From: DASXBA01 sp046729895
GTDB lineage: Bacteria; Actinomycetota; Thermoleophilia; Solirubrobacterales; Thermoleophilaceae
Assembly: GCA_046729895.1 (NCBI GenBank)
Contig: JBKPHP010000087.1
Coordinates: 1 to 19,711 of the forward strand
DNA length: 19,711 nt
Reading direction: 5' to 3'
The stretch's first letter is position 1, and every line of letters begins with the position of its first letter. Below are positions 13,865 through 19,711 of this stretch, one piece after another. The notes under the pieces were generated by a model. It saw nothing but the letters and a program-made list of their open reading frames with translations, was not told the DNA's origin and made no database searches. The position numbers and the translations under genes were made by a program.

Positions 13865-13909
13865 CCTGGGCTCTTTGAGGCCCCATATACGGGCCTGAAA
13901 GAGCCCAGG
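13865..13909. repeat. 45-base near-perfect palindrome between acpS and nnr
   Basis: A 12-bp exact arm (CCTGGGCTCTTT at 13865-13876 with its complement at 13898-13909) continues, after one G-G mismatch, into a 6-bp arm (AGGCCC at 13878-13883 with GGGCCT at 13891-13896) around a 7-base loop CATATAC. It starts three bases after the acpS stop. No T run follows in either direction. A hairpin terminator for the upstream part of the series, an attenuator, or a mobile palindromic element are possible. Confidence 0.85.
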
Positions 13910-13911
13910 CG

Positions 13912-14322
13912 TCAGGGAGGTCCGCTACCGGGCGCGGCTATGAGGGCGACCGCGCCGGCGGTCTTGTCGGTGTGGGTCAGCGATACCGAAACGGCCGCTC
14001 CAAGCTGATCCGCTCGCTCGGCGACCCTGCCGCTCAGTCGCACCTCCGGGGCCGCTCCCGTGGCGACCACCTCCACGTCGTGGAAGCTCCAACCGCCGAG
14101 GCCAAGGGCTTTCGCCACGGCTTCCTTGGCGCAGAAGCGCGCGGCCAGGTGCTGAGCCGGCCGGGCGCGCACGCGGGCGTACTCGCGCTCGGCGTCGGTG
14201 AAGAGCCGCTCGGCAAGCGTGGGTCGGCGCTCCAGGGCGCGCTCGAGACGCTGGACGTCGAGGAGGTCCAGCCCGATCCAGGGGAGCTTCGCCCCCCGCC
14301 CTCCGGCCCGCGGCCGGATCAC
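13912..14322 (-). CDS. acpS: Holo-[acyl-carrier-protein] synthase
   Basis: Transfers 4'-phosphopantetheine from CoA to acyl carrier protein, needed for fatty-acid synthesis. The 4'-PP transferase marks are IGLDLLDVQRLERAL (metal-binding Asp in the first strand), LFTDAEREYARVR, the core AARFCAKEAVAKALGLG and VSVSLTHTDKTAGAVALI, where family members usually have SISH. It is 136 residues from GTG 14322, which lies 7 bases after the glmS stop behind TTGGGGG. An in-frame TTG at 14337 overlaps glmS and would add five residues. About 16 residues precede the usual start of the family (near KLPWIGLDLLD), so the N-terminus is uncertain. The gene ends three bases before a long palindrome. Confidence 0.87.
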   Translation of the reverse strand: MIRPRAGGRGAKLPWIGLDLLDVQRLERALERRPTLAERLFTDAEREYARVRARPAQHLAARFCAKEAVAKALGLGGWSFHDVEVVATGAAPEVRLSGRVAERADQLGAAVSVSLTHTDKTAGAVALIAAPGSGPP

Positions 14323-14329
14323 CCCCCAA

Positions 14330-16162
14330 TCATTCAACTGTCACCGTCTTCGCGAGGTTGCGCGGCTGGTCGACGTTCAGGCCGCGCGCGCGGGCGATGT
14401 AGTAGGCGAGCAGCTGAAGCGGGATGATCGCCAGGATCGGTTGGAGCAGCCAGTCCGTGCGCGGCACGTAGACGACCTCCTCGGCGTGCTCCGCCACCTG
14501 CTTGGAGCCAGTCGTGGCGACCGCGATCACGTGGGCGCCGCGGGCGCGCACCTCCGCGATGTTCGACAGGACCTTCTCGAGCACCGGCGACTCGGTTGCC
14601 ACGCACACCACCGGGGTCCGCTCGTCGAGCAGGGCGATCGGACCGTGCTTCATCTCACCCGCCGCATAGGCGTCCGTCGGGATGTAGGAGATCTCCTTGA
14701 GCTTGAGGGCGCCCTCGAGGCAGACGGACAGGCCCACATGGCGGCCCAGGTAGAGGAAGAACCTCGAGTCCTTCCAGTGGCGCCCGATCTGCCTCACCGG
14801 CTCGTCGACCTCGCCGAGGAGGGCCTCGATCGAGCGTGGCAGCTCGCGCAGCTCGCCGACCAGGCGACGCATCACCTCCGGCTCGAGCGTCCCCCGGAGC
14901 GCGGCGAGCTTGAGCGCCAGCAGGTACATCACCGCCACCTGCGCCACGAAGGTCTTGGTGGCCGCCACGCCGATCTCGAGCCCGGCCCGCGTGAACAGCA
15001 CGCCGTCCGCGTCCCGGGTGGCCTGGCTGCCCATGATGTTGGTGATCGCGAGCACCTTCGCCCCGCGCTCGCGCGCCAGCCGCATCGCGGCCAAGGTGTC
15101 GGCGGTCTCGCCGGATTGGGAGATGCCGATGACGAGATCGCGCTCGTCGATCACGGGGTTGCGGTAGCGGAACTCGGAGGCGATGTCCATCTCCACCGGC
15201 ACGCGGGACCACCATTCGATCGCGTAGCGGCCGGTGAGACCGGCGTGGTAGGAAGTCCCGCAGGCGACGACGATGACCCGCCGCAGGCCCGCGAGCTCCT
15301 GCTCTGAGATGCCGATGTCGCCGAGCCTGACCTCGTCGCCCACCAGGCGATCGGCAACGGTCTCGGCCACGGCGGCCGGCTGCTCGTGGATCTCCTTGAG
15401 CATGAAGGTCTCGTAGCCGCCCTTCTCGGCTGCGTCCTCGTCCCAGTCGACCTCCTTGACCTCGCGCTCGACAGCCGCCCCGCCTGCGTCGATGAAGCGC
15501 GCGCCCCCGGGCTCGACAACGACGACCTCGCCGTTCTCCACCAGCTGGATCCGCCGCGTCTCGGCCAGGAACGCCGGGATCGCGGAGGCGATGAAGCTCT
15601 CGCCGTCGCCTATTCCCACTACGAGCGGGCACTCCTTGCGCGCGCCGACCAGGAGCCCCGGGTGGTCGGCGGACATGGCAACGAACGCGTAATGGCCTCG
15701 AAGCTCGTCGTAGGCCGCGCGGACGGCCTCGACCAGGTCACCGTCCAGGTGATGCGCGATCAGGTGCGCGACGACCTCGGCATCGGTGTCGGAGGTGAAC
15801 TCCGCCCCGTCCGATTCGAGCCGCTGCTTGAGCTCCGACCAGTTCTCGACTATGCCGTTCAGGACGATGTGCACCCGATTGGAGGTGTCCCCATGCGGGT
15901 GCGCGTTCTCCTGGGTGACACGACCGTGCGTGGCCCAGCGGGTGTGGCCGATCCCGGTCGACCCCTCCAGACTGCCGTCGCGCGAAGCCAGCGCCTCTTG
16001 GAGGTGCTTCAGGTTCCCGACCGCGTGCACCGAGTGCATCGAGCCGTCCACGACGAGGGACACTCCCGCCGAGTCGTAACCGCGGTACTCGAGCTTGCGA
16101 AGGCCCTCGAGGATCAGCTCGCGGCAGGGTCGCTCGCCTACGTATCCGATGATGCCGCACAT
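14330..16162 (-). CDS. glmS: Glutamine--fructose-6-phosphate aminotransferase
   Basis: Makes glucosamine-6-phosphate from fructose-6-phosphate and glutamine, the first step to UDP-GlcNAc for peptidoglycan. The 610 residues are full length. Cys2 of MCGIIGYVG is the glutaminase nucleophile; the Ntn domain continues with YRGYDSAGVS, HTRWATHG and NGIVENW. Two SIS sugar-isomerase domains follow, marked by VACGTSYHAGLTGRY, VIGISQSGETADTLAAMRLA and YIPTDAYAAGEMKHGPIALL, and the protein ends NLAKTVTVE as usual. The ATG at 16162 is 10 bases after glmM, with which it forms consecutive parts of one pathway. The upstream 60 bases leave no room for a glmS ribozyme. Confidence 0.98.
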   Translation of the reverse strand: MCGIIGYVGERPCRELILEGLRKLEYRGYDSAGVSLVVDGSMHSVHAVGNLKHLQEALASRDGSLEGSTGIGHTRWATHGRVTQENAHPHGDTSNRVHIVLNGIVENWSELKQRLESDGAEFTSDTDAEVVAHLIAHHLDGDLVEAVRAAYDELRGHYAFVAMSADHPGLLVGARKECPLVVGIGDGESFIASAIPAFLAETRRIQLVENGEVVVVEPGGARFIDAGGAAVEREVKEVDWDEDAAEKGGYETFMLKEIHEQPAAVAETVADRLVGDEVRLGDIGISEQELAGLRRVIVVACGTSYHAGLTGRYAIEWWSRVPVEMDIASEFRYRNPVIDERDLVIGISQSGETADTLAAMRLARERGAKVLAITNIMGSQATRDADGVLFTRAGLEIGVAATKTFVAQVAVMYLLALKLAALRGTLEPEVMRRLVGELRELPRSIEALLGEVDEPVRQIGRHWKDSRFFLYLGRHVGLSVCLEGALKLKEISYIPTDAYAAGEMKHGPIALLDERTPVVCVATESPVLEKVLSNIAEVRARGAHVIAVATTGSKQVAEHAEEVVYVPRTDWLLQPILAIIPLQLLAYYIARARGLNVDQPRNLAKTVTVE

Positions 16163-16172
16163 GGGAGGCCAG

Positions 16173-17483
16173 TCAGCCTAGCTCCGACTTGACGGTATTC
16201 GCCAATCTGTCGGCGATCTCCTCGCATTCGTCGGCGCTGCGCGCCTCGACCATGACCCTGACGACCGGCTCGGTACCGGAGGAACGCACCAGCACACGCC
16301 CGCGGCCCTCGAGCGCCCTGGACTCACGCTCCACCGCGTCCCAGAGCCCTTTTGCGGAGTCGAGGTCCTCCCTGGCGGCGACGCGCACGTTCACGAGCCG
16401 CTGCGGCAGCCTCTCCATGGCCTCCCGGTCGACCAGGTCACGCCCGTGCAGGGCCTCCATAGTGAGCAGGGCCGAGGCGGTGCCGTCCCCGGCCGGCACG
16501 AAGCCCGTGTCGATGATGTGGCCGGACTGCTCGCCGCCCAGGGCCCAGCCACGCCGCAGGAGCTCGGCGAGGACGTAGCGATCCCCGACCGGCGTCGTCG
16601 CGACGTCGATGCCCGCCGCCTTCATCGCCGTGTGGAAGCCGTAGTTCGTCATGACCGTCACGACCACCCCGTCACCCGTCAGCCGCCCGTACTGGCGCAG
16701 GTGAAGGGCCGCCAGCGCCATCAGCTCGTCGCCGTCCACGACGGTTCCCGCGCGGTCCACGGCAAGCACACGGTCGGCGTCCCCGTCGAAGGCGAACCCC
16801 ACGTCGTAGCCGCCCTCCGCCACCCGCTGGGTGAGGCCGTTCACGTGGGTCGAGCCGCAGCGATCGTTGATGTTGCGCCCATCCGGCTCGGCCGCGATCG
16901 CGTCCACGTCCGCTCCGAGCCGGCGGAAGGCCTCCGGCGCCACGCGGTAGCTGGCGCCGTTCGCGCAGTCGAGCAGCACCCGACGCCCGGACAGATCGAG
17001 CTCCCGGAAGCGGAGCTCCAGCTCCCGAACGTAGTCCCCGGCGGCGCCGTGCAGCTCCCGTACGCGCCCGATCGGCTGTTGCGAGGGCGCCTCGAGCAGC
17101 TCCTCCATTCGCTCTTCCTGCGCGTCGTCGACCTTCGTGCCGTCCGGGCCGAAGAACTTGATCCCGTTGTCGCGGTAGGGATTGTGGGAGGCGGACACCA
17201 CCGCGGAGAGGTCGAAGCCGTAGCGGCGCACCAGCAGCGCGGCGCCCGGGGTCGGCAGCACGCCGCCCAACAGCGCATGACCACCGGCGGCCGCCACGCC
17301 GGCCGCGACCGAGGCTTCGAGCATCTCCCCCGACTCGCGCGTGTCGCGGACGATCAGTACCTGCGGCGCCTCTGCCGGCGAGATGGTGGCCGCGGCCCGG
17401 CCGAGCGCCAGCGCGAGATCCGCGGTCAGGAACTCGCCCGCGACGCCACGCACGCCGTCGGTGCCGAACAGCCTGCGCGTCAT
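16173..17483 (-). CDS. glmM: Phosphoglucosamine mutase
   Basis: Converts glucosamine-6-phosphate to glucosamine-1-phosphate, the step after GlmS. The 436 residues have the four alpha-phosphohexomutase parts: RRLFGTDGVRGVAGEFLTA at the start, the phosphoserine loop VVSASHNPYRDNGIKFFG (Ser99), the Mg loop FAFDGDADRVLAVD (Asp233, 235, 237), the sugar-binding GGEQSGHII, and the phosphate-binding RSSGTEPVVRVMVEA near the C-terminus. ATG 17483 is the only start that fits the family. Longer in-frame versions would run into the S9 gene. It lies 10 bases after rpsI and 10 before glmS, clearly part of the same unit. Confidence 0.98.
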   Translation of the reverse strand: MTRRLFGTDGVRGVAGEFLTADLALALGRAAATISPAEAPQVLIVRDTRESGEMLEASVAAGVAAAGGHALLGGVLPTPGAALLVRRYGFDLSAVVSASHNPYRDNGIKFFGPDGTKVDDAQEERMEELLEAPSQQPIGRVRELHGAAGDYVRELELRFRELDLSGRRVLLDCANGASYRVAPEAFRRLGADVDAIAAEPDGRNINDRCGSTHVNGLTQRVAEGGYDVGFAFDGDADRVLAVDRAGTVVDGDELMALAALHLRQYGRLTGDGVVVTVMTNYGFHTAMKAAGIDVATTPVGDRYVLAELLRRGWALGGEQSGHIIDTGFVPAGDGTASALLTMEALHGRDLVDREAMERLPQRLVNVRVAAREDLDSAKGLWDAVERESRALEGRGRVLVRSSGTEPVVRVMVEARSADECEEIADRLANTVKSELG

Positions 17484-17493
17484 GGGCGAAGAA

Positions 17494-18339
17494 CTAACGC
17501 TTCGAGAACTGCGGCCGCTTCCGCGCCTTCTTGAGGCCGGCCTTCTTGCGCTCCTTGACACGCGGGTCTCGGGTGAGGTAGCCGCGCCGCTTGAGCTCGA
17601 GCCGCAGGTTGGGGTCGGCCTCCACCAGCGCACGGGCGATCCCGTGCCGCAGCGCCCCGGCCTGGGCGGCCACGCCGCCGCCGTGAACGCGTGCGGCCAC
17701 GTCCATACGAGAGCCGTAGCCGGCCACCTCGAGCGGCTGCCGGGCCATGCGCTGCAGCTTGATGCGCGGGAAGAACTCGTCCAGGTGCCGGCCGTTGATC
17801 TGGTACGTGCCGTCGCCGGGCTTCAGGGTCACCCGCGCAACCGCGGCTTTCCGCTTTCCCGTAGCCCGGTAGCGGGCGTCGGCCGCCAGGTCCAGCGGCT
17901 CCCGCGCGACGGGCTCGGGCGCCTGCTCCGCCTCCTCCGGCTCCTCCTCGGGCGGGGCCTCCTCGACGACCTCGGCGGCGGGGAACTCTCCGTACTCGCC
18001 CTCCTCGCGCTCCTCCTCGAGCACCAGGTCGGGCTCCAGATGGGCGCCGGGGATGACCTCCTCTTGGCCGGCGGCCTCCTTCCTGCGGCGGCGCCTGGGC
18101 CTGGGGCGCTCCTCGGGCGGCTGCTCCTCCGCCTCGGGCTCGGCGGCCTCCTCCGCCGCGGGCTCGGCGGCCTCCTCCGCCGGGCCGGCCTCGGGTTCCC
18201 GCTCCTGCGCGCCCTCCCCCGGCTCCCCAGGAACGCCCTCCTGCTGTTCGACCTCGGGCTGCTCCGCCTCGGGCCGCTCCGCCTCGGGCTGGTCGGCGTC
18301 GGGACGCTGCGGCTCGTCCTGGCGTTCGTCTTCTCTCAT
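17494..18339 (-). CDS. rpsI: 30S ribosomal protein S9 with long acidic extension
   Basis: Residues 155-281 are a complete S9: ARYRATGKRKAAVARVTL, then NGRHLDEFFPRI, HGGGVAAQAGALRHGIARAL, RRGYLTRDPRVKERKK and the tail RKRPQFSKR that reaches the P site. In front are about 154 extra residues, rich in Glu, Pro and Ala (PEAEQ-type repeats and a doubled AEEAAEP unit), interrupted by a basic patch PRPRRRRRK at 79-87. Most bacterial S9 proteins are 130-170 residues. ATG 18339 has a weak AGAGAG site, 24 bases after rplM; the only nearer option I saw, GTG at Val106, would still leave about 49 acidic residues. The extension is likely disordered and may be cleaved or act on assembly; its role is unknown. 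Confidence 0.93.
   Translation of the reverse strand: MREDERQDEPQRPDADQPEAERPEAEQPEVEQQEGVPGEPGEGAQEREPEAGPAEEAAEPAAEEAAEPEAEEQPPEERPRPRRRRRKEAAGQEEVIPGAHLEPDLVLEEEREEGEYGEFPAAEVVEEAPPEEEPEEAEQAPEPVAREPLDLAADARYRATGKRKAAVARVTLKPGDGTYQINGRHLDEFFPRIKLQRMARQPLEVAGYGSRMDVAARVHGGGVAAQAGALRHGIARALVEADPNLRLELKRRGYLTRDPRVKERKKAGLKKARKRPQFSKR
18136..18182. repeat. 24-base tandem repeat inside the S9 extension
   Basis: GGGCTCGGCGGCCTCCTCCG plus four bases occurs twice in a row (18136-18159 and 18160-18182), encoding the doubled PAEEAAEP/AAEEAAEP segment of the S9 N-terminal extension. The units are in frame (24 bases), so number changes would lengthen or shorten the extension without a frameshift. Confidence 0.8.
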
Positions 18340-18363
18340 CCGCGATCTCTCTGCGTTGCGCGT

Positions 18364-18798
18364 CTAATTATCGAGCTTCATCGGCTCCGGCTTCTGAGCC
18401 GCGTGCGGGTGGTCGGGGCCGGCGTAAACCTTCAGCTTGCGGAGCTGGGCGCGGCCCAGTCGAGTGCGGGGCAGCATCCCCTTCACCGCCCGGCGAAGCA
18501 CCTCCTCCGGCCTGCGCTCGAGCATCTGGCCGAGGCTGCGGCTGCGCAGCCCACCCGGATAGCCGGAGTGGCGATGGTAGAGCTTCTCCTTGCGCTTGTT
18601 GCCGGTGACTTCCACCTTGTCGGCATTCACCACGATCACGAAGTCGCCGACGTCGCAGTGCGGGGTGTACTCGGGCTTGCGCTTCCCCCGCAGGGCGTCG
18701 GCGATCTGGGTCGCGAGGCGACCGAGCGTCTGCCCGCTCGCGTCCACGACGAGCCAGTTCCGCTCACGCGTAGCCGGTGTGGCGACATAGGTCTTCAT
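18364..18798 (-). CDS. rplM: 50S ribosomal protein L13
   Basis: An early-assembling 50S protein of normal length (144 residues). Family segments are MKTYVATPATRERNWLVVDA, GQTLGRLATQIADALRGK, YTPHCDVGDFVIVVNADKV, the signature YHRHSGYPGGLRS, and VKGMLPRTRLGR with LKVYAGPDHPHAAQKP at the end. ATG 18798 is chosen because the family starts here; an in-frame start 16 residues upstream would translate the leader. It is the first gene of the long - strand series, 24 bases before rpsI, as in most bacteria. A GC hairpin lies in its leader, and the transcription start must be in the region shared with the divergent riboswitch promoter. Confidence 0.98.
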   Translation of the reverse strand: MKTYVATPATRERNWLVVDASGQTLGRLATQIADALRGKRKPEYTPHCDVGDFVIVVNADKVEVTGNKRKEKLYHRHSGYPGGLRSRSLGQMLERRPEEVLRRAVKGMLPRTRLGRAQLRKLKVYAGPDHPHAAQKPEPMKLDN

Positions 18799-18806
18799 AG
18801 CCGGAA

Positions 18807-18828
18807 GGCCGCCACTTGAGCGGCGGCC
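18807..18828 (-). promoter_or_regulatory. Leader hairpin before rplM
   Basis: GGCCGCC (18807-18813) and GGCGGCC (18822-18828) form an exact 7-bp stem with an 8-base loop, ending 8 bases before the rplM ATG. It sits where a ribosome site is expected and none is visible. Ribosomal protein leaders often bind their own product; whether this one does cannot be told. Confidence 0.4.
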
Positions 18829-18837
18829 GGTCGAACA

Positions 18838-18848
18838 GTGTGGCACAC
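18838..18848. repeat. Short palindrome in the divergent promoter region
   Basis: GTGTG-G-CACAC is an exact 5+1+5 inverted repeat between the rplM leader and the promoter of the riboswitch transcript. It could be an operator for a dimeric regulator, but the length is compatible with chance. Confidence 0.3.
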
Positions 18849-18855
18849 ACGGAGG

Positions 18856-18883
18856 GTGACCGGCGACCGCGCAGGCGTATACT
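18856..18883 (+). promoter_or_regulatory. Sigma-70-like promoter of the riboswitch transcript
   Basis: GTGACC (18856-18861, four of six to TTGACA) is followed after 16 bases by TATACT (18878-18883, five of six to TATAAT). Transcription would begin near 18890, only a few bases before the 5' side of the riboswitch, which supports the call. Confidence 0.75.
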
Positions 18884-18892
18884 GCCCGCTCA

Positions 18893-19065
18893 AATTCGAG
18901 CCTGCCGAGTCCCCGGACGGACGCCGTCGCCGCCGGGGAGCGGGGGACCCATTCGGAGCGTCAACCCGGGCCTCCGAAGGGGCGAATCGGAGCAGGAGCC
19001 TCGGCTCCACGGCCGTAGCGCCGCTCTTTCGGCGCGAGCCCGACAGCTAACCCCGTAGGCCGGAG
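18893..19065 (+). ncRNA. Cyclic di-AMP riboswitch (ydaO/yuaA leader)
   Basis: The conserved blocks of this class occur in order and spacing: GGGGAGCGGGGGACCCA (18935-18951), GGGGCGAATCGG (18979-18990) and CGACAGCTAACCCCGTAGGC (19041-19060). GC-rich variable arms lie between them, and the terminal arm is closed by CCGG-type sequence on both sides. Boundaries are approximate. Known members turn off expression when c-di-AMP is high and in actinobacteria commonly control cell-wall hydrolases and resuscitation factors. Here it precedes a secreted cell-wall-type protein, in line with that. No separate terminator hairpin is obvious between 19060 and 19083, so control may act within the aptamer arms or on the GAGAGG ribosome site at 19070-19074. 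Confidence 0.93.
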
Positions 19066-19083
19066 AAAGAGAGGCCGGAAGAG

Positions 19084-19711
19084 GTGTTCATCCGCTTCCA
19101 CGTGGGTCGCGCCGGCGGTCGCGTTCGGCGCCTGCGCGCTCGCGACCGCGGCCTCCGGGGCGGCCGCAGGCGGATCCGAAGGCCGGGGCGGCACGATCTA
19201 CTTCGCCAGGCCGAAGATCGTGAAGGTCAAGTGCATCCGCCGCTGCGCCTCGCGGCGGCGGGCGAGGGCCGGCAGCACGCTCCGCATCACGGGCACGGAG
19301 CTCGGGTCGGTCAGCAAGGTCACCTTCCACGGCACCTACGGGCGCGGCGACGACACCACGGCGCGGGTGCGCAGCAGAAGCGACACCCGGCTGCATGCGC
19401 GTGTCCCGATGGCGGCAATCAGCGGACCGATCTCGGCAGCGACGTCCAGCTCCGTGCGCTCCCGGCGCACGCGCCCCATCCCGATCCTGCCGCCTCCCCC
19501 TCCGGCGCCCAACCCCACGCTGAGCCCGGCTCCAGGGCCGCGTGACCCCGGCGCACCCGGTCTCGAGACCGGCACCAGCCGGACCAAGGTCTTCGTAGAC
19601 GCGCGGCGCGCGGTGATCTTCTCCTACCGACTGTCCGGGCGCTCGGCGAGGAGCGTCGAGGTCAACCTGGTGAGCGCGGCTGACGGCTCCGTCGTCAAGA
19701 CCTGGACGCCA
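19084..19711 (+). CDS. Secreted cell-wall protein, probable M23-type peptidase, 5' part
   Basis: The reading frame through codons such as ATC 19196 is open to the window end and encodes a signal peptide (SSASTWVAPAVAFGACALAT, then AASGAAAGG). A domain follows: GTIYFARPKIVKVKC, then STLRITGTELGSVSKVTFHG (IPT/TIG-like), DDTTARVRSRSDT. Next is a Pro-rich linker (PILPPPPPAPNPTLSP) and ETGTSRTKVFVDARRAVIFS leading out of the window. I recall this order ahead of M23 endopeptidase domains in Solirubrobacterales; the peptidase part is not visible. No ATG, GTG or TTG exists in this frame after its last stop (19016). GTG 19084, with a good AGAGAGG site, is in another frame; removing one T of the pair at 19087-19088 would join it to the signal peptide (M-S-S-A-S). 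A sequencing error, a real frameshift or an unusual start are open. Confidence 0.6.

Noticed and set aside
14335..14337. TTG as the start of acpS
   Set aside because: It overlaps glmS and is weak; GTG 14322 behind TTGGGGG is preferred, although neither is proven.
16163..16172. glmS ribozyme upstream of glmS
   Set aside because: Only ten bases separate glmM and glmS, so there is no room for the ribozyme.
14198..17534. Long + strand open frames opposite glmS and glmM
   Set aside because: Same reason: complements of full-length conserved enzymes.
18090..18310. Repeated GC-rich units that could suggest a CRISPR array or minisatellite
   Set aside because: The units are short, uneven and in frame with the S9 coding sequence; there are no spacers of constant size and no cas genes.
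17341..18819. 492-residue + strand frame rich in Leu and Gly opposite rpsI and rplM
   Set aside because: The Leu/Gly runs are simply the complement of the Glu/Pro/Ala repeats of the S9 extension.
19084..19545. 153-residue frame beginning at GTG 19084
   Set aside because: After the first few codons it becomes Arg/His-rich and ends without any domain, while the neighbouring frame encodes a signal peptide and structured domain. Only its GTG and ribosome site are kept as a candidate start.
1..19711. tRNA, rRNA, insertion sequences, toxin-antitoxin, phage or defence genes
   Set aside because: No cloverleaf, transposase, inverted terminal repeats with target duplication, or recognisable defence domains were seen on either strand.

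Overview
The window is high-GC DNA, about 70% by eye, with dense genes, many GTG starts and frequent 4-base gene overlaps. Gene content and protein style suggest an actinobacterium, most likely of the class Thermoleophilia (Solirubrobacterales-like). The pointers are an actinobacterial type c-di-AMP riboswitch, an rplM-rpsI-glmM-glmS-acpS-nnr-alr order, short secreted proteins with Asp/Gly/Pro-rich tails, and a 5-helix cytochrome oxidase subunit III. The taxonomic call is inference from memory of such genomes, not from a search.

Left part (1-1912, + strand): the end of a UspA-like gene, cytochrome c oxidase subunit III, an unlisted 36-residue one-helix membrane protein (1038-1148) and an inositol-monophosphatase family enzyme. 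They look like one transcription unit whose earlier oxidase genes lie outside the window. The phosphatase has no usable ATG/GTG/TTG start and appears to begin at a CTG that overlaps the stop of the small gene (CTGA).

Next (1939-4601, - strand): a glycosyltransferase overlaps by 4 bases a lipoprotein that fuses a c-type cytochrome to an auracyanin/rusticyanin-like cupredoxin; a PepSY-type exported protein follows. On the + strand (4684-5279) a small zinc-ribbon protein runs by a second CTGA overlap into a small lipoprotein. The - strand then carries a STAS anti-anti-sigma protein, a small membrane protein, a secreted protein of unknown function, a cold-shock protein/IF-1 pair, and a CorA-HIT-enoyl-CoA hydratase group.

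Right part (9690-18798, - strand): one long head-to-tail series, rplM-rpsI-glmM-glmS-acpS-nnr-alr-pcn, joining ribosomal proteins to amino-sugar and D-alanine supply for peptidoglycan, lipid carrier activation, NAD(P)HX repair and tRNA CCA addition. S9 carries an unusual acidic extension of about 154 residues. Two gaps in this series hold strong palindromes (12209-12275 and 13865-13909).

Far right (18856-19711, + strand, divergent from rplM): a sigma-70-like promoter, a clear c-di-AMP (ydaO/yuaA) riboswitch, and the 5' part of a secreted cell-wall protein gene, probably an M23-type peptidase. Its signal-peptide frame has no start codon, so a one-base indel or unusual start is likely. No gene-free stretch exceeds 300 bases; the longest (18799-19083) is filled by the promoter and riboswitch. 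I found no tRNA, rRNA, IS element, CRISPR array or phage gene. The window is mostly core genome, and I see no convincing new multi-gene system; the most interesting points are the start-codon anomalies, the S9 extension, the cytochrome-cupredoxin fusion and the intergenic palindromes.
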